From: DATJGF01 sp035495315
Lineage (GTDB): Bacteria; Verrucomicrobiota; Verrucomicrobiia; Limisphaerales; UBA8199
Direction of reading: 5' to 3'
Assembly (NCBI GenBank): GCA_035495315.1
Contig: DATJGF010000241.1
Span: 24,953 to 88,952, forward strand
DNA length: 64,000 nucleotides
The notes beneath the pieces were generated by a model. The model ran no database searches. It was given only the letters and a program-made list of their open reading frames with translations, and was not told the DNA's origin. Below are positions 43,155 to 51,710 of the stretch, one piece after another. The translations under genes and the position numbers were made by a program. The number at the start of each line of letters is the position of its first letter. The stretch's first letter is position 1.

Positions 43155-44741
43155 ATGGAACCATTAGGAATTTTCCAGCGGGGAGACGCCCGACAACCGG
43201 GCGCACTGGTGCGCTATTCGATTGGCATTGGCCTCGTCGGAGCGGCGTATTTGGCCCGACTTAGTCTCGATCCGTTCCTGGGACAAGAGCCGCATCCTTA
43301 CGCCACCTTCTATGTGGCGGTTGCAATAGCCGAATTCGCGTGTGGTTTGGGGCCCGCCATCATGGTGCTGGTGTTTGGTTTTGTTGCCAGCTTGTGGTTT
43401 ATCGTCCCTCCGCGCGATGCATTGGTAGTGCGAGGGTTTGCCGATGCTATGGAGATCCTGCTGTACTTTCTGGTCAGTGGAACCATCCTCCTCCTGATGG
43501 AAAGGCTGCAAAAGGCGCGATCGGATTTGGCGGCGAATGCGCGCGCATTGCTGGAAACCGAGCAGCGTTTCAGGTCCCTGGCTGAAAATCTTCAAGACGC
43601 GATTTGGCTGACGTCGCCGGATTTGAAGCGATGTTTGTACGTCAATCCAGCGTATAGCCATATTTGGAATCGGTCGGCTGAGGCGCTTTCGAAAGACGCA
43701 TTCGATTGGCTGAATGGCATTCATTGCGAGGATCAGCCGCGTATCCGACAGGTATTCGAGAACCGGTGGGTCACCGAGCCGATCGAACTGGAATATCGGA
43801 TACAGCGTCCCGACGGCTCGGTCCGCTGGATTCGCGCGCGCAGTTTTCCAGTTCGAACCGACGCAACGAGAATGGTTTGCGCGGGTCATATCGCTGAGGA
43901 TATTACGCTGCGCAAACTGATGGAACGGGCGCGGGCAAAGACTCGTGAAGAATTGGAGCGACTGGTCCAGGAACGAACCGCTCGCTTGAGCGAGACGGTC
44001 GGCGAACTTGAGCACTTCTCGTATGCCTTGACGCACGATATGCGAGCGCCCTTGCGTGCGATGCGCAGCTATGCCGAAATCCTTAAGGAGCTATGGCCGG
44101 CTTCGCCTCCCGAAGGCCATGAATACTGCCGCCGAATCATCACGGCGGCTGAACGAATGGATCTGTTAATTTGTGATTCACTCAATTATGCGAAAATCGT
44201 GCGGGAAGAGCTCCCCTCGCACGCGGTTGATCTCGGGAAACTGGTCAGAGGGCTGATCGATACCTACCCCGATTTAGACCTCTACAAGAACCATATTGAA
44301 GTCGTTGGAGAACTGCCCGGGGTTATGGGTCATGAAGCCGGGCTTACCCAGTGCCTGGCCAATCTGCTAAGCAATGCGGTTAAGTTTCGTGTTCCCGGTC
44401 GTACACCCCAGATCCGTATAGAGGCGGAGAAACACGAGAAGATGGTGCGCATCATAGTGACGGACAACGGCATGGGCATACCCAAGGCCGCGCAACATCG
44501 GCTTTTTGGCATGTTTCAGCGCTTAACCAACCAGTATGAAGGCACGGGGATTGGCCTGGCCATCGTACGAAAAGTCGCCGAGCGAATGGGTGGTTCGGTC
44601 GGAATGGTATCCGAGCCTGGTCAAGGAAGTCGTTTTTGGCTCGAGCTTCGTCCGGCACCCAAGATGGAGCAGTGCTTGGTACGTCCCGACAAAGAGCAGA
44701 CCGTGTCAACGAGCTGCAGCCTATCCTATCCTAGCACGTGA
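43155..44741 (+). CDS. Sensor histidine kinase with membrane, PAS and HATPase domains
   Basis: 528 residues. Residues 20-115 form four hydrophobic spans of the DUF4118/KdpD-like type (GIGLVGAAYLARLSLDPFLG, ATFYVAVAIAEFACGLGPAI). A PAS/PAC domain follows (about 130-260: FRSLAENLQDAIWLTSPDLK, WIRARSFPV), then a coiled linker and the HisKA box with phospho-acceptor His in FSYALTHDMRAPLRAM, and the ATPase with N box LANLLSNAVKF, G1 VTDNGMGIP and G2 GTGIGLAIV. No receiver gene is adjacent. This dimerisation box is like those of phytochrome-type kinases that use Rcp1-like regulators, such as the one at 13793. Confidence 0.93.
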   Translation: MEPLGIFQRGDARQPGALVRYSIGIGLVGAAYLARLSLDPFLGQEPHPYATFYVAVAIAEFACGLGPAIMVLVFGFVASLWFIVPPRDALVVRGFADAMEILLYFLVSGTILLLMERLQKARSDLAANARALLETEQRFRSLAENLQDAIWLTSPDLKRCLYVNPAYSHIWNRSAEALSKDAFDWLNGIHCEDQPRIRQVFENRWVTEPIELEYRIQRPDGSVRWIRARSFPVRTDATRMVCAGHIAEDITLRKLMERARAKTREELERLVQERTARLSETVGELEHFSYALTHDMRAPLRAMRSYAEILKELWPASPPEGHEYCRRIITAAERMDLLICDSLNYAKIVREELPSHAVDLGKLVRGLIDTYPDLDLYKNHIEVVGELPGVMGHEAGLTQCLANLLSNAVKFRVPGRTPQIRIEAEKHEKMVRIIVTDNGMGIPKAAQHRLFGMFQRLTNQYEGTGIGLAIVRKVAERMGGSVGMVSEPGQGSRFWLELRPAPKMEQCLVRPDKEQTVSTSCSLSYPST

Positions 44742-44822
44742 TGGCGCCGTCAGCCGTTTCGGCTTTTGCACGTATTCCAAGCGGTATTTCTCCTGCAATC
44801 CGGTTCGGGGAGAAATAAAGCG

Positions 44823-44845
44823 TGGCGCCAAAGGTGCCATTGTTT
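44823..44845 (+). terminator. Weak terminator-like hairpin after the histidine kinase
   Basis: TGGCGCC-AAA-GGTGCCA (44823-44839) followed by TTGTTT, in the short gap between convergent genes. Confidence 0.4.
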
Positions 44846-44861
44846 AGAGAAACTCTGGCGT

Positions 44862-46157
44862 TTACATCCGTTTGAGGGTTTCAGTCGCAGTTGCTGCACC
44901 ATTGGCGTCGGCAATTCGCCATTGAGAGTCCTGGCGAAGATAAACCGTTTGACTGGGGAAAGCGAAACTGATACTGGCTTCATCAAACTGTCGTTTGAGT
45001 TCGAGGTTCAGTTTTTGGAAACCCAAGAGGTACTCCTTGAAATCGGTTGAATTCCACCAGTGCACTACCAGGATATTAAGCGAGGAGCTTTCAAATTTGT
45101 TAAAGCTGATCAGGAGATCGGCTGTTTTTGGGTGAGGCCGGTAAATCTGCTCGATGATCTGCATCGCGCGTTCAATTTGGTGGGAGGGGAGATCGTAGGT
45201 CAGGCCGATGTTCATCACGGTTTTGATGTTTGGACGCTTACTGACGTTGATGATGTTCGCGCTGGCCATGTTCTTGTTTGGGATACTGACGAGGTATCCA
45301 TCGAGATTGCGCACCCGCGTGCTCCTCAGTCCAATCGCCTCAACATTGCCGTCTATGCTGTCCAACTGGATGCGATCTCCCACGCGAAACGGTTTGTCGG
45401 CAAAAATCGCGACGGCCCCAAACAAGTTGGAGAGAGTATCCTGCGCGGCGAGCCCGACGGCCAGACCGCCAATGGAAAGCGAGGCGAGGAGGCCGGTGAC
45501 ATTCATCCCCAGATTCTGCGAAGTGACGAGCACCGCGACGATGATGACAAAGATTTTGAAGGTCTTGCGCAGGATTGGAAATAAGTGCATATCGAGCATC
45601 CCATCCTGAGCGGTTTCCACTCGTTGTTGCCATACTCCCATCAAGAGGTCGACGAACTTGATAGCGAGGTAGGTCAAGGTGGCCGCCACGACGAGCTTCA
45701 ACACGGTGGAAATGACCCTCATTTCAGCTTCAGGCCAGGAGAAGACCCGCAATCCAACGTGCAACAAGAGCACGAACGTAATGATCTTTACTGGTCCGTG
45801 CAGCAACTCGACCATCAAATCGTCCAATCGCGTTTTTGTCCGGGCGGCCCATCGTCGGAGTTGGACCTGAAGTGCGTAATCGAGAACTTTGGCACCGTAG
45901 AAGGCCAAAATGATGTAAAGCAGTGAGGCCAAATACTGCCAAATTGGATTACCTAGAAGCTCGCTGCGCAACCAGGGGACGCGATCCAATCCGAATGTCA
46001 ACCAGGTCCGGTGGATAGAAGGTGTGGAAGATCCTGAATCAGTTCCGGTGGAGACCGCCGCCGCCGCGGCGATTGGACCACCTAAGAGCATCAGCCAAGT
46101 GCCAAGCCGGAGTGCCGAACGGATCCATCGACCCCGCGTATTGTCCTTATTCCTCAC
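44862..46157 (-). CDS. MscS-family mechanosensitive channel
   Basis: 431 residues. A cleavable or anchoring N-terminus (to about residue 37), a short exported stretch, then three membrane spans; the pore helix region LSIGGLAVGLAAQDTLSNLF and the beta domain ADKPFRVGDRIQLDSIDGNV with RSTRVRNLDGYLVSIPNKNM are classical MscS. The C-terminal alpha/beta domain is about 100 residues. It releases osmolytes on membrane tension; ligand-gated variants exist. Monocistronic, convergent with the kinase. Confidence 0.92.
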   Translation of the reverse strand: MRNKDNTRGRWIRSALRLGTWLMLLGGPIAAAAAVSTGTDSGSSTPSIHRTWLTFGLDRVPWLRSELLGNPIWQYLASLLYIILAFYGAKVLDYALQVQLRRWAARTKTRLDDLMVELLHGPVKIITFVLLLHVGLRVFSWPEAEMRVISTVLKLVVAATLTYLAIKFVDLLMGVWQQRVETAQDGMLDMHLFPILRKTFKIFVIIVAVLVTSQNLGMNVTGLLASLSIGGLAVGLAAQDTLSNLFGAVAIFADKPFRVGDRIQLDSIDGNVEAIGLRSTRVRNLDGYLVSIPNKNMASANIINVSKRPNIKTVMNIGLTYDLPSHQIERAMQIIEQIYRPHPKTADLLISFNKFESSSLNILVVHWWNSTDFKEYLLGFQKLNLELKRQFDEASISFAFPSQTVYLRQDSQWRIADANGAATATETLKRM

Positions 46158-46332
46158 GTTTGTGGTCTGGCTATTCTAAACAGAACGGCTGGCCCGGCAA
46201 GTATTCCTCATGCGTCAATCGCAAACCTATGGGCACGAGTCAGTTTGTTACCGGCGGTTTTTGCGTACAAGACCCCATCGCACCAGCGATATCTTACAGA
46301 TTAGCTTGCCTTGCCTCCACAAGGAGGAAGCT

Positions 46333-46677
46333 ATGAAAAAACAGATTGCATATCTCGTATTGGCAGCCTCGTTAAGCCTGGTACCCTTGACAATGACGAC
46401 TGGCTGTGCGGTAACAAGTGGTCGCGAAAGTGCCAAGGCTTATGCTACGGACAAAAAGATAGCGACGGAAATCAAGACGTCGATGTACTCGGATCCCCAG
46501 GTCAAAGGTACCGAGGTCGTCGTGAATGTGTTAAAGGGTGACGTGCAACTCAGTGGGTTTGTCGATACGCCAGAAGCCAAACGCCGCGCCGAGCAGATCG
46601 CCACCTCGACTCCGGGAGTGGCTCGGGTTTTCAACAACATCATTGTCGGTACGGCCCCAACTCCAACTGGCAGGTAA
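46333..46677 (+). CDS. BON-domain lipoprotein
   Basis: 114 residues from ATG 46333, preceded by an excellent ribosome site (AAGGAGG, 5 bases away). Lipoprotein signal with lipobox TTGC (Cys25). A single BON domain occupies about residues 40-107: DKKIATEIKTSMYSDPQVKG, VVNVLKGDVQLSGFVDTPEA, ATSTPGVARVFNNIIV. OsmY/BON lipoproteins bind lipid and help envelope stability under osmotic stress; proximity to the MscS gene (divergent) fits that theme. An upstream in-frame start at 46210 is not supported. Confidence 0.92.
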   Translation: MKKQIAYLVLAASLSLVPLTMTTGCAVTSGRESAKAYATDKKIATEIKTSMYSDPQVKGTEVVVNVLKGDVQLSGFVDTPEAKRRAEQIATSTPGVARVFNNIIVGTAPTPTGR

Positions 46678-46881
46678 CATTTCTCCGGACAGGGGTATCA
46701 GTGCCGAGTCCTCGGTGCTGAAAAGAGTGGGTTCACAAAAGAGGTTCTGGTTCCGGGGTCTTTGCCCGGATCAGAGCCTCTTGTGTCTTCGGAATCCGTT
46801 TTGCTACCCGCTCGAGCCGCGTGCTTTTCGCTTGTGCCCGTGCGGGAAACCGCATAAAGGCCATGGACGATTTAGAGCTCC

Positions 46882-48024
46882 ATGACCATCAAACAACTTC
46901 AGTCGATTGCCCGCGAACACGGCACCCCGATTATCGTTATTGACCACGCGCAGATCCGTCGGAACTACAGCGAGTTCAAGAAGCATCTGCCCAAGGTTCA
47001 GGCTTATTTCGCGGTGAAGGCAAATGCCGAGCCCGCCATCATTCGAACGCTCTACAAGGCTGGTGCCAGCTTCGACGTGGCATCTTTGCCTGAATTCATG
47101 CTGGTTTACGAAAATATCAAGCAGCTTCCTCCGAAAGAACAACAGAACTTCATCTGGGACAAGATCATCTACGCCAACCCGACAAAGCCTAAAGAGACCC
47201 TTCAGTCGCTGGACCAATATAAGCCGCTGGTCACCTACGATAATCTGGCGGAATTAAAGAAGATAAAACAATACGCCCCGCACGCCGGGGTAGTCTTGCG
47301 GTTACGCGTGCCCAATACCGGCTCTATGGTGGAGCTATCTTCCAAGTTCGGATGTGACCCGGGTGAGGCGGTTGATTTGATCCTCGCCGCTTTCGAAATG
47401 GGTCTGGTGGCTGAGGGCATCAGTTTCCATGTCGGCAGCCAATGCACTAATTTCCAGAACTTCGTGCAGGCACTGGAAATGTCGGCGGCGGTGATGCGGG
47501 AAGCTGCGTCCCGGGGACGCGAGATCAAGATTCTCGACATCGGTGGCGGTTTTCCCGCGCCTTACAATCGGCACGTGAAGCCCTTCAGCGCGCTAGCACG
47601 GAAGATCAATGCTGAGATTGATCGGCTCTTCCCCAACGACATCCAAATCCTCGCCGAGCCTGGCCGATTCCTGGTCGCTACGGCGGCCATCTCTGTGGCG
47701 CGGGTCATCGGTAAAGCGGTGCGGGACGGCAAAACCTGCTATTATATCGACGATAGTGTGTACCATACCTTCAGCGGAATCATTTTTGATCACTGCCAAT
47801 ATCATTTTAAAGCGTTCAAAAAGGGCAAAACCGAAGTGTGTGCAGTATTCGGCCAAACGTGCGACGCCCTGGACACGATCTCTCTATCGGAGACGCTGCC
47901 GGAGTTGGAGATCGAGGACCTGGTCTATTCAGAAAACATCGGTGCTTATAGCAGTGCCTCAGCGACTTGGTTCAACGGATTTGCGCCGGCTCGGATCGTG
48001 CATATAAATCTCTCGGGGGCTTAA
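46882..48024 (+). CDS. Fold-III PLP-dependent ornithine decarboxylase-like enzyme
   Basis: 380 residues, alanine-racemase-fold decarboxylase. PLP-binding Lys46 in YFAVKAN, FDVASLPEF, the HVGSQ segment, the glycine loop DIGGGFPAP, phosphate-binding EPGRFLV, and the C-terminal FGQTCDALD with the catalytic Cys of the eukaryotic-type ODC group and the substrate-side YSENIGAYSSASATWFNG. Length and motifs favour ornithine (or lysine/ornithine) decarboxylase over diaminopimelate or arginine decarboxylases, giving putrescine for polyamine synthesis. No other polyamine gene is nearby. Confidence 0.87.
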   Translation: MTIKQLQSIAREHGTPIIVIDHAQIRRNYSEFKKHLPKVQAYFAVKANAEPAIIRTLYKAGASFDVASLPEFMLVYENIKQLPPKEQQNFIWDKIIYANPTKPKETLQSLDQYKPLVTYDNLAELKKIKQYAPHAGVVLRLRVPNTGSMVELSSKFGCDPGEAVDLILAAFEMGLVAEGISFHVGSQCTNFQNFVQALEMSAAVMREAASRGREIKILDIGGGFPAPYNRHVKPFSALARKINAEIDRLFPNDIQILAEPGRFLVATAAISVARVIGKAVRDGKTCYYIDDSVYHTFSGIIFDHCQYHFKAFKKGKTEVCAVFGQTCDALDTISLSETLPELEIEDLVYSENIGAYSSASATWFNGFAPARIVHINLSGA

Positions 48025-48165
48025 GGTTTTAGGGATTTTGGCTGGAAAAGGAGGCAAGAAAGGCTACCGGGTCTATGCCAACCCGGCGCTTGCTTTCTAC
48101 TTGGGGCCAATCCATGCTGAATGAGCGGCACTTGCAGCAGCTATTGCGTCAGACGCAAAAAAGTG

Positions 48166-49947
48166 ATGAGTAACGGACTAGATAACGAATTTGATTTAGA
48201 GAAGCTTTTCCTGCCCGCATGGGCGCAGGAGGATCCCTCCGCCAGTAAGTACTCCAAGTATGAAGGGCCGGATGAGAGGCATGACCGTCGCGGCGAAGGG
48301 CGAGGGCCTCGGCCGCCTCGCCGTGACCGACCGCCCGACGAGAGGCGGGGTGGGCCGCGGCGCGGCCCCGGCGCGCCGTCAGGAGACCGCCAGCGCTCTC
48401 CCGGTGGCGAACAAGGCCGAGGGCGGGAACGGATCGAACGGCGTGGTCCGCCGCGGGGCCGACCGCAGGAGAGACGCGAGCCGCCCCCGCCATTGCCGGA
48501 GATCGATCTCAGTTTAGTGCCGGAAGAAAAAGGAGTTGAGTCGCTAGCACGCCAGATAAAGATGACTGGGCGAGCCTACCCCCTGTTCGATATCGCCCAA
48601 ATGATCCTGCAGAAGCCGGAACGTTATGCAGTGGTGTTCAGCACGAAAAAGAACGCCGAGGGGAAGGTGACGCAACCGCTTTTTGTCTGCGCTCTGGACG
48701 ATACCCTTTGGCTCTCCGAGGATGAGGCGGTAACGCACATCTTAAACAAACATTTCGCCACTTTTTATCAAACCGATCGCACGGCCACCGAACCTCCGAA
48801 AGGCAAATACACCTTCGTCGCGCAATGCGGCATGAGCGGCGTCATACTGGGCCCTCCCAATTACCACGATTATCAGAATCAATTGCGCAAATTGCACGCC
48901 GAACGTTTTTCACGGATGCCTTTTGAGACTTATAAATCCCGGGTGAAAATAGTTCGCGACGAAGAAGTGGTGAAAAAGTGGGTCGAAGAGCAGAGCTGGA
49001 AGACCGAGTACCTGTGCTTGAATATGCCCGAACCACTGCGTTTGCCCGACCGCGAGGCAGTGGAAAAGCATTTTCGGGAACAGCACAAAGAGAACATCGT
49101 CAAAGCGACCGAGTCGCACACGTTGAACGGCCTTGCGGCGCGCGCTTTGCGCAGCGCTGGTTTATCCAGGCTGGTGCGCTCAGTCTGGGAAGATCAACGG
49201 CGTTTTCCTCTCCAGATCGCGACTGTGTTGAGTCAGCAATTCGCGAGTCACGGCCTGCAGTTCTTCAAGGTCAACCGGACCATCACCCACGTTTCGGTCG
49301 CGCGTCCACATTATCTGGATCTGACGCTCACGCCGGTGTCCGAAGGAGTGAAGCGGATTGTTGACTACATTAACGCCCATTCCAAGTGTTCGCGCCGGCA
49401 ATTGATCGAGGCTCTGGCCCCGAGCCCCGCCCCGTCGCCAATCCCGGTAGCTCCTGACGCACCGCAGCCGGCTACGCCGGCAGAAGCGCCCGCGCCGACG
49501 CCGGAGCAGACCGCCGTGATCGCTGATCTGCATTGGCTGATTCACCAGGGCCACGTCATCGAGTTCGCGACGGGCGTGCTGGAATGCGCCAAAAAACCAG
49601 TGCCTAAGCCACCGAAACCACCCAAAGCTCCGGATCAGAATGCCGCAACTGGTCCTCAACCGGAGAATGCTCCCGTAGTGGGGGCACAGCCCGACGCTGC
49701 AAGTACGGCAGCCCCTGACTCGATGGCGCCGGATGTCTCCGTGCCAGCCGAAGGCCCGGGGCTGGTGTCCGAGTCGGCTCCAGCTGGAGATTCCACCGAC
49801 AACCCGCCGGGTACATTAAACCCTGAGTCTCCTCAGCCCGAACCTGAGCGGCCGGCAGCTGGACAGCGGGTCCCCGACAACCCGACGGGTGGCTTGACTC
49901 AGAATCCAGTGGATTCCCCGGCCACTCCAATTGGTTCGCCTTCGTAG
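48166..49947 (+). CDS. Arg/Gly-rich unknown protein upstream of a DEAD-box helicase
   Basis: 593 residues from ATG 48166 (an upstream start at 48121 is less likely). After 25 residues comes a very basic RG/RP-rich segment (about 35-115: PRPPRRDRPPDERRGGPRRG and similar), like RNA-binding RGG tails but N-terminal. Residues 115-430 form a folded domain I do not recognise (YAVVFSTKKNAEGKVTQPLF, DYQNQLRKLHAERFSRMPFE, VSEGVKRIVDYINAHSKCSR), with a short winged-helix-like segment near 465 (ADLHWLIHQGHVIEFATGVL). The last 110 residues are Pro/Ala-rich disorder. It ends 12 bases before the helicase gene, so an RNA-related role is a reasonable inference. Confidence 0.8.
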   Translation: MSNGLDNEFDLEKLFLPAWAQEDPSASKYSKYEGPDERHDRRGEGRGPRPPRRDRPPDERRGGPRRGPGAPSGDRQRSPGGEQGRGRERIERRGPPRGRPQERREPPPPLPEIDLSLVPEEKGVESLARQIKMTGRAYPLFDIAQMILQKPERYAVVFSTKKNAEGKVTQPLFVCALDDTLWLSEDEAVTHILNKHFATFYQTDRTATEPPKGKYTFVAQCGMSGVILGPPNYHDYQNQLRKLHAERFSRMPFETYKSRVKIVRDEEVVKKWVEEQSWKTEYLCLNMPEPLRLPDREAVEKHFREQHKENIVKATESHTLNGLAARALRSAGLSRLVRSVWEDQRRFPLQIATVLSQQFASHGLQFFKVNRTITHVSVARPHYLDLTLTPVSEGVKRIVDYINAHSKCSRRQLIEALAPSPAPSPIPVAPDAPQPATPAEAPAPTPEQTAVIADLHWLIHQGHVIEFATGVLECAKKPVPKPPKPPKAPDQNAATGPQPENAPVVGAQPDAASTAAPDSMAPDVSVPAEGPGLVSESAPAGDSTDNPPGTLNPESPQPEPERPAAGQRVPDNPTGGLTQNPVDSPATPIGSPS

Positions 49948-49959
49948 TCCCCGGCATCT

Positions 49960-51195
49960 ATGCCTTTTGCCAAGTTAGGTTTGTCCAACCCGATGCTGGA
50001 AGGTGTCCGGGCCATGGGATATACGGAGCCGACGCCGATTCAGCTGCGGGCCATTCCGCTGATTATGCAGGGGCGGGATGTTATCGGCAGCGCGCAAACC
50101 GGTACCGGCAAAACCGCGGCATTTGCATTACCTATTCTTTCCCGGCTGGCTCATCACCAACCTCAACCCCGGGTGCTGGTGCTGGAGCCGACCCGCGAGT
50201 TGGCTGCGCAGGTTGAGACCGCGTTCCGCGATTTTGCGCGGTTTACTGATTTGGGCGTCGCTGTCGTTTTTGGCGGCGTCGGGTATGGCCAGCAGCGGGA
50301 GGCATTGCGACGCGGTGTTGACGTGCTCATCGCGACGCCGGGGCGACTGCTCGATTTGCTCAACCAGGGCTCCTGCCGCTTGGATCGCATTCAGTTTCTG
50401 GTGCTCGATGAAGCCGATCGGATGCTGGACATGGGCTTTCTGCCCGATGTGCGTCGAATCGTTCAAAAATGCCCACGCGCACGCCACACCTCGCTTTTCT
50501 CGGCGACGATACCGCCGGAGATTGAAACGCTCATCCAATGGGCGATGCGCAACCCTGAGTTGATCGAGATCGGCGCCCGGCGCACACCGGCCGAAACCGT
50601 CAAGCATGTCATTTATCCGGTCTCCGAGGCGCAGAAAACTGACTTGTTGATTGAGTTGCTCGAACGGGTGAACTACGACTCGGTGATCGTATTCTGCCGT
50701 ACGAAATATGGGGCGGACCGTGTTGCGCATTTGCTGAAGCGGAGCAATCATGCGGTCGCAGTGCTTCATTCAAACCGAACGCAGCGGGAGCGCGAGCAGG
50801 CATTGCGAGGTTTTCGGGATGGCCGCTACGAAGTGCTGGTCGCCACCGATATCGCGGCCCGGGGATTGGATATCGCAGATGTCAGCCACGTCATTAACTA
50901 CGACGTGCCCCAACATCCCGAAGATTACATTCATCGGATTGGCCGTACCGGCCGTATGGAAGCGACCGGCGACGCCTTTACATTAATGGTGGCTGAGGAT
51001 GGTCGGCACGTGCAGGCCATCGAAAGATTTATCAGCCAGAAAATCCCACGAGTGAAACTGGAGAACTTCGATTATCGTTACACCGCTCTTTTCGAAGAGG
51101 GCAAACCCGGTCGGCCAACCGGCACGCCCGCGCGTATTACCGGCGCCCGGATTCGAGGTGGCTATTTCTACGGACCGGCTCGTCGACGAAGGTAG
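49960..51195 (+). CDS. DEAD-box ATP-dependent RNA helicase (RhlE-like)
   Basis: 411 residues with all helicase motifs: Q motif GYTEPTPIQLRAIP, I AQTGTGKT, Ia PTRELA, Ib TPGRLLD, II DEAD, III SAT, IV VIFCRTK, V ATDIAARGLD, VI HRIGRTGR. A short basic Gly/Arg C-terminus (RGGYFYGPARRRR) may bind RNA, as in RhlE. Likely roles are ribosome assembly or mRNA turnover. Co-transcribed with the RG-rich protein before it. Confidence 0.95.
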   Translation: MPFAKLGLSNPMLEGVRAMGYTEPTPIQLRAIPLIMQGRDVIGSAQTGTGKTAAFALPILSRLAHHQPQPRVLVLEPTRELAAQVETAFRDFARFTDLGVAVVFGGVGYGQQREALRRGVDVLIATPGRLLDLLNQGSCRLDRIQFLVLDEADRMLDMGFLPDVRRIVQKCPRARHTSLFSATIPPEIETLIQWAMRNPELIEIGARRTPAETVKHVIYPVSEAQKTDLLIELLERVNYDSVIVFCRTKYGADRVAHLLKRSNHAVAVLHSNRTQREREQALRGFRDGRYEVLVATDIAARGLDIADVSHVINYDVPQHPEDYIHRIGRTGRMEATGDAFTLMVAEDGRHVQAIERFISQKIPRVKLENFDYRYTALFEEGKPGRPTGTPARITGARIRGGYFYGPARRRR

Positions 51196-51710
51196 GCAAA
51201 GACAGCCACGGCCGAGCATGCGATCTCAGATTTTTGCGCAGGCTCTCCGCTCTCATTGACACCCTCTTCAGCGGGGTGTTATCGCCGGGAGAGAGGCAGC
51301 CAACCGTTAAAATTTCAACGGTTTTCTCGGCCCGAGTCTATACCGGCAGCTCGAAAACCGTTAAAACGGTTGACCGTGTCTCGGGTTCCGCGGACGCCCC
51401 GCTGAAGCAGCGTGTTAATGAGAGGCATGCGCTGGAAACATGTGAGATGCGCACCGGCCGAACTCCGTCCCGTTTTTTCATTGGTTTTAGCCGCCTTATT
51501 TTGCCAACCTTCATTAATAGGAGGTTGAGGCAGTATTTGATTTTCTTTCGGGCCTTGACCTTCGATTTTCCGTTTCAAAACGTGCTGGTGTGCAGTAAAA
51601 CGCACATTTTCGTCACTTAGGCAGACAGGCATTTTGTCGTCACACCGCGAATATCGGGTTGCATTGAATGTCCGCCGTTCTTAATCTGTCAGGCTTGACT
51701 AATTAGCTAA
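51196..51710. other. 515-base intergenic region before the transport cluster
   Basis: No convincing gene; the frame at 51234-51620 is compositionally odd and has no family features. It holds the AACCGTT/AACGGTT repeats at 51302-51371. The promoter of the large cluster starting at 51711 is expected in its right half. Confidence 0.45.
51302..51371. repeat. Four AACCGTT half-sites in two inverted pairs
   Basis: AACCGTT (51302) with AACGGTT (51317), and AACCGTT (51356) with AACGGTT (51365). In addition AACGGTTTTC (51317-51326) and GAAAACCGTT (51353-51362) are exact complements. It could be a double operator or a decayed palindromic repeat; similar CGTTAAA-type words occur at 6642. Confidence 0.5.

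Noticed and set aside
46699..46720. Terminator after the BON lipoprotein gene
   Set aside because: A stem is possible (CAGTGCCGAG/CTCGGTGCTG), but the loop is too small and no T-run follows.
51234..51620. 128-residue frame after the helicase gene
   Set aside because: Composition is atypical, it spans the AACCGTT repeats and has no recognisable motif.
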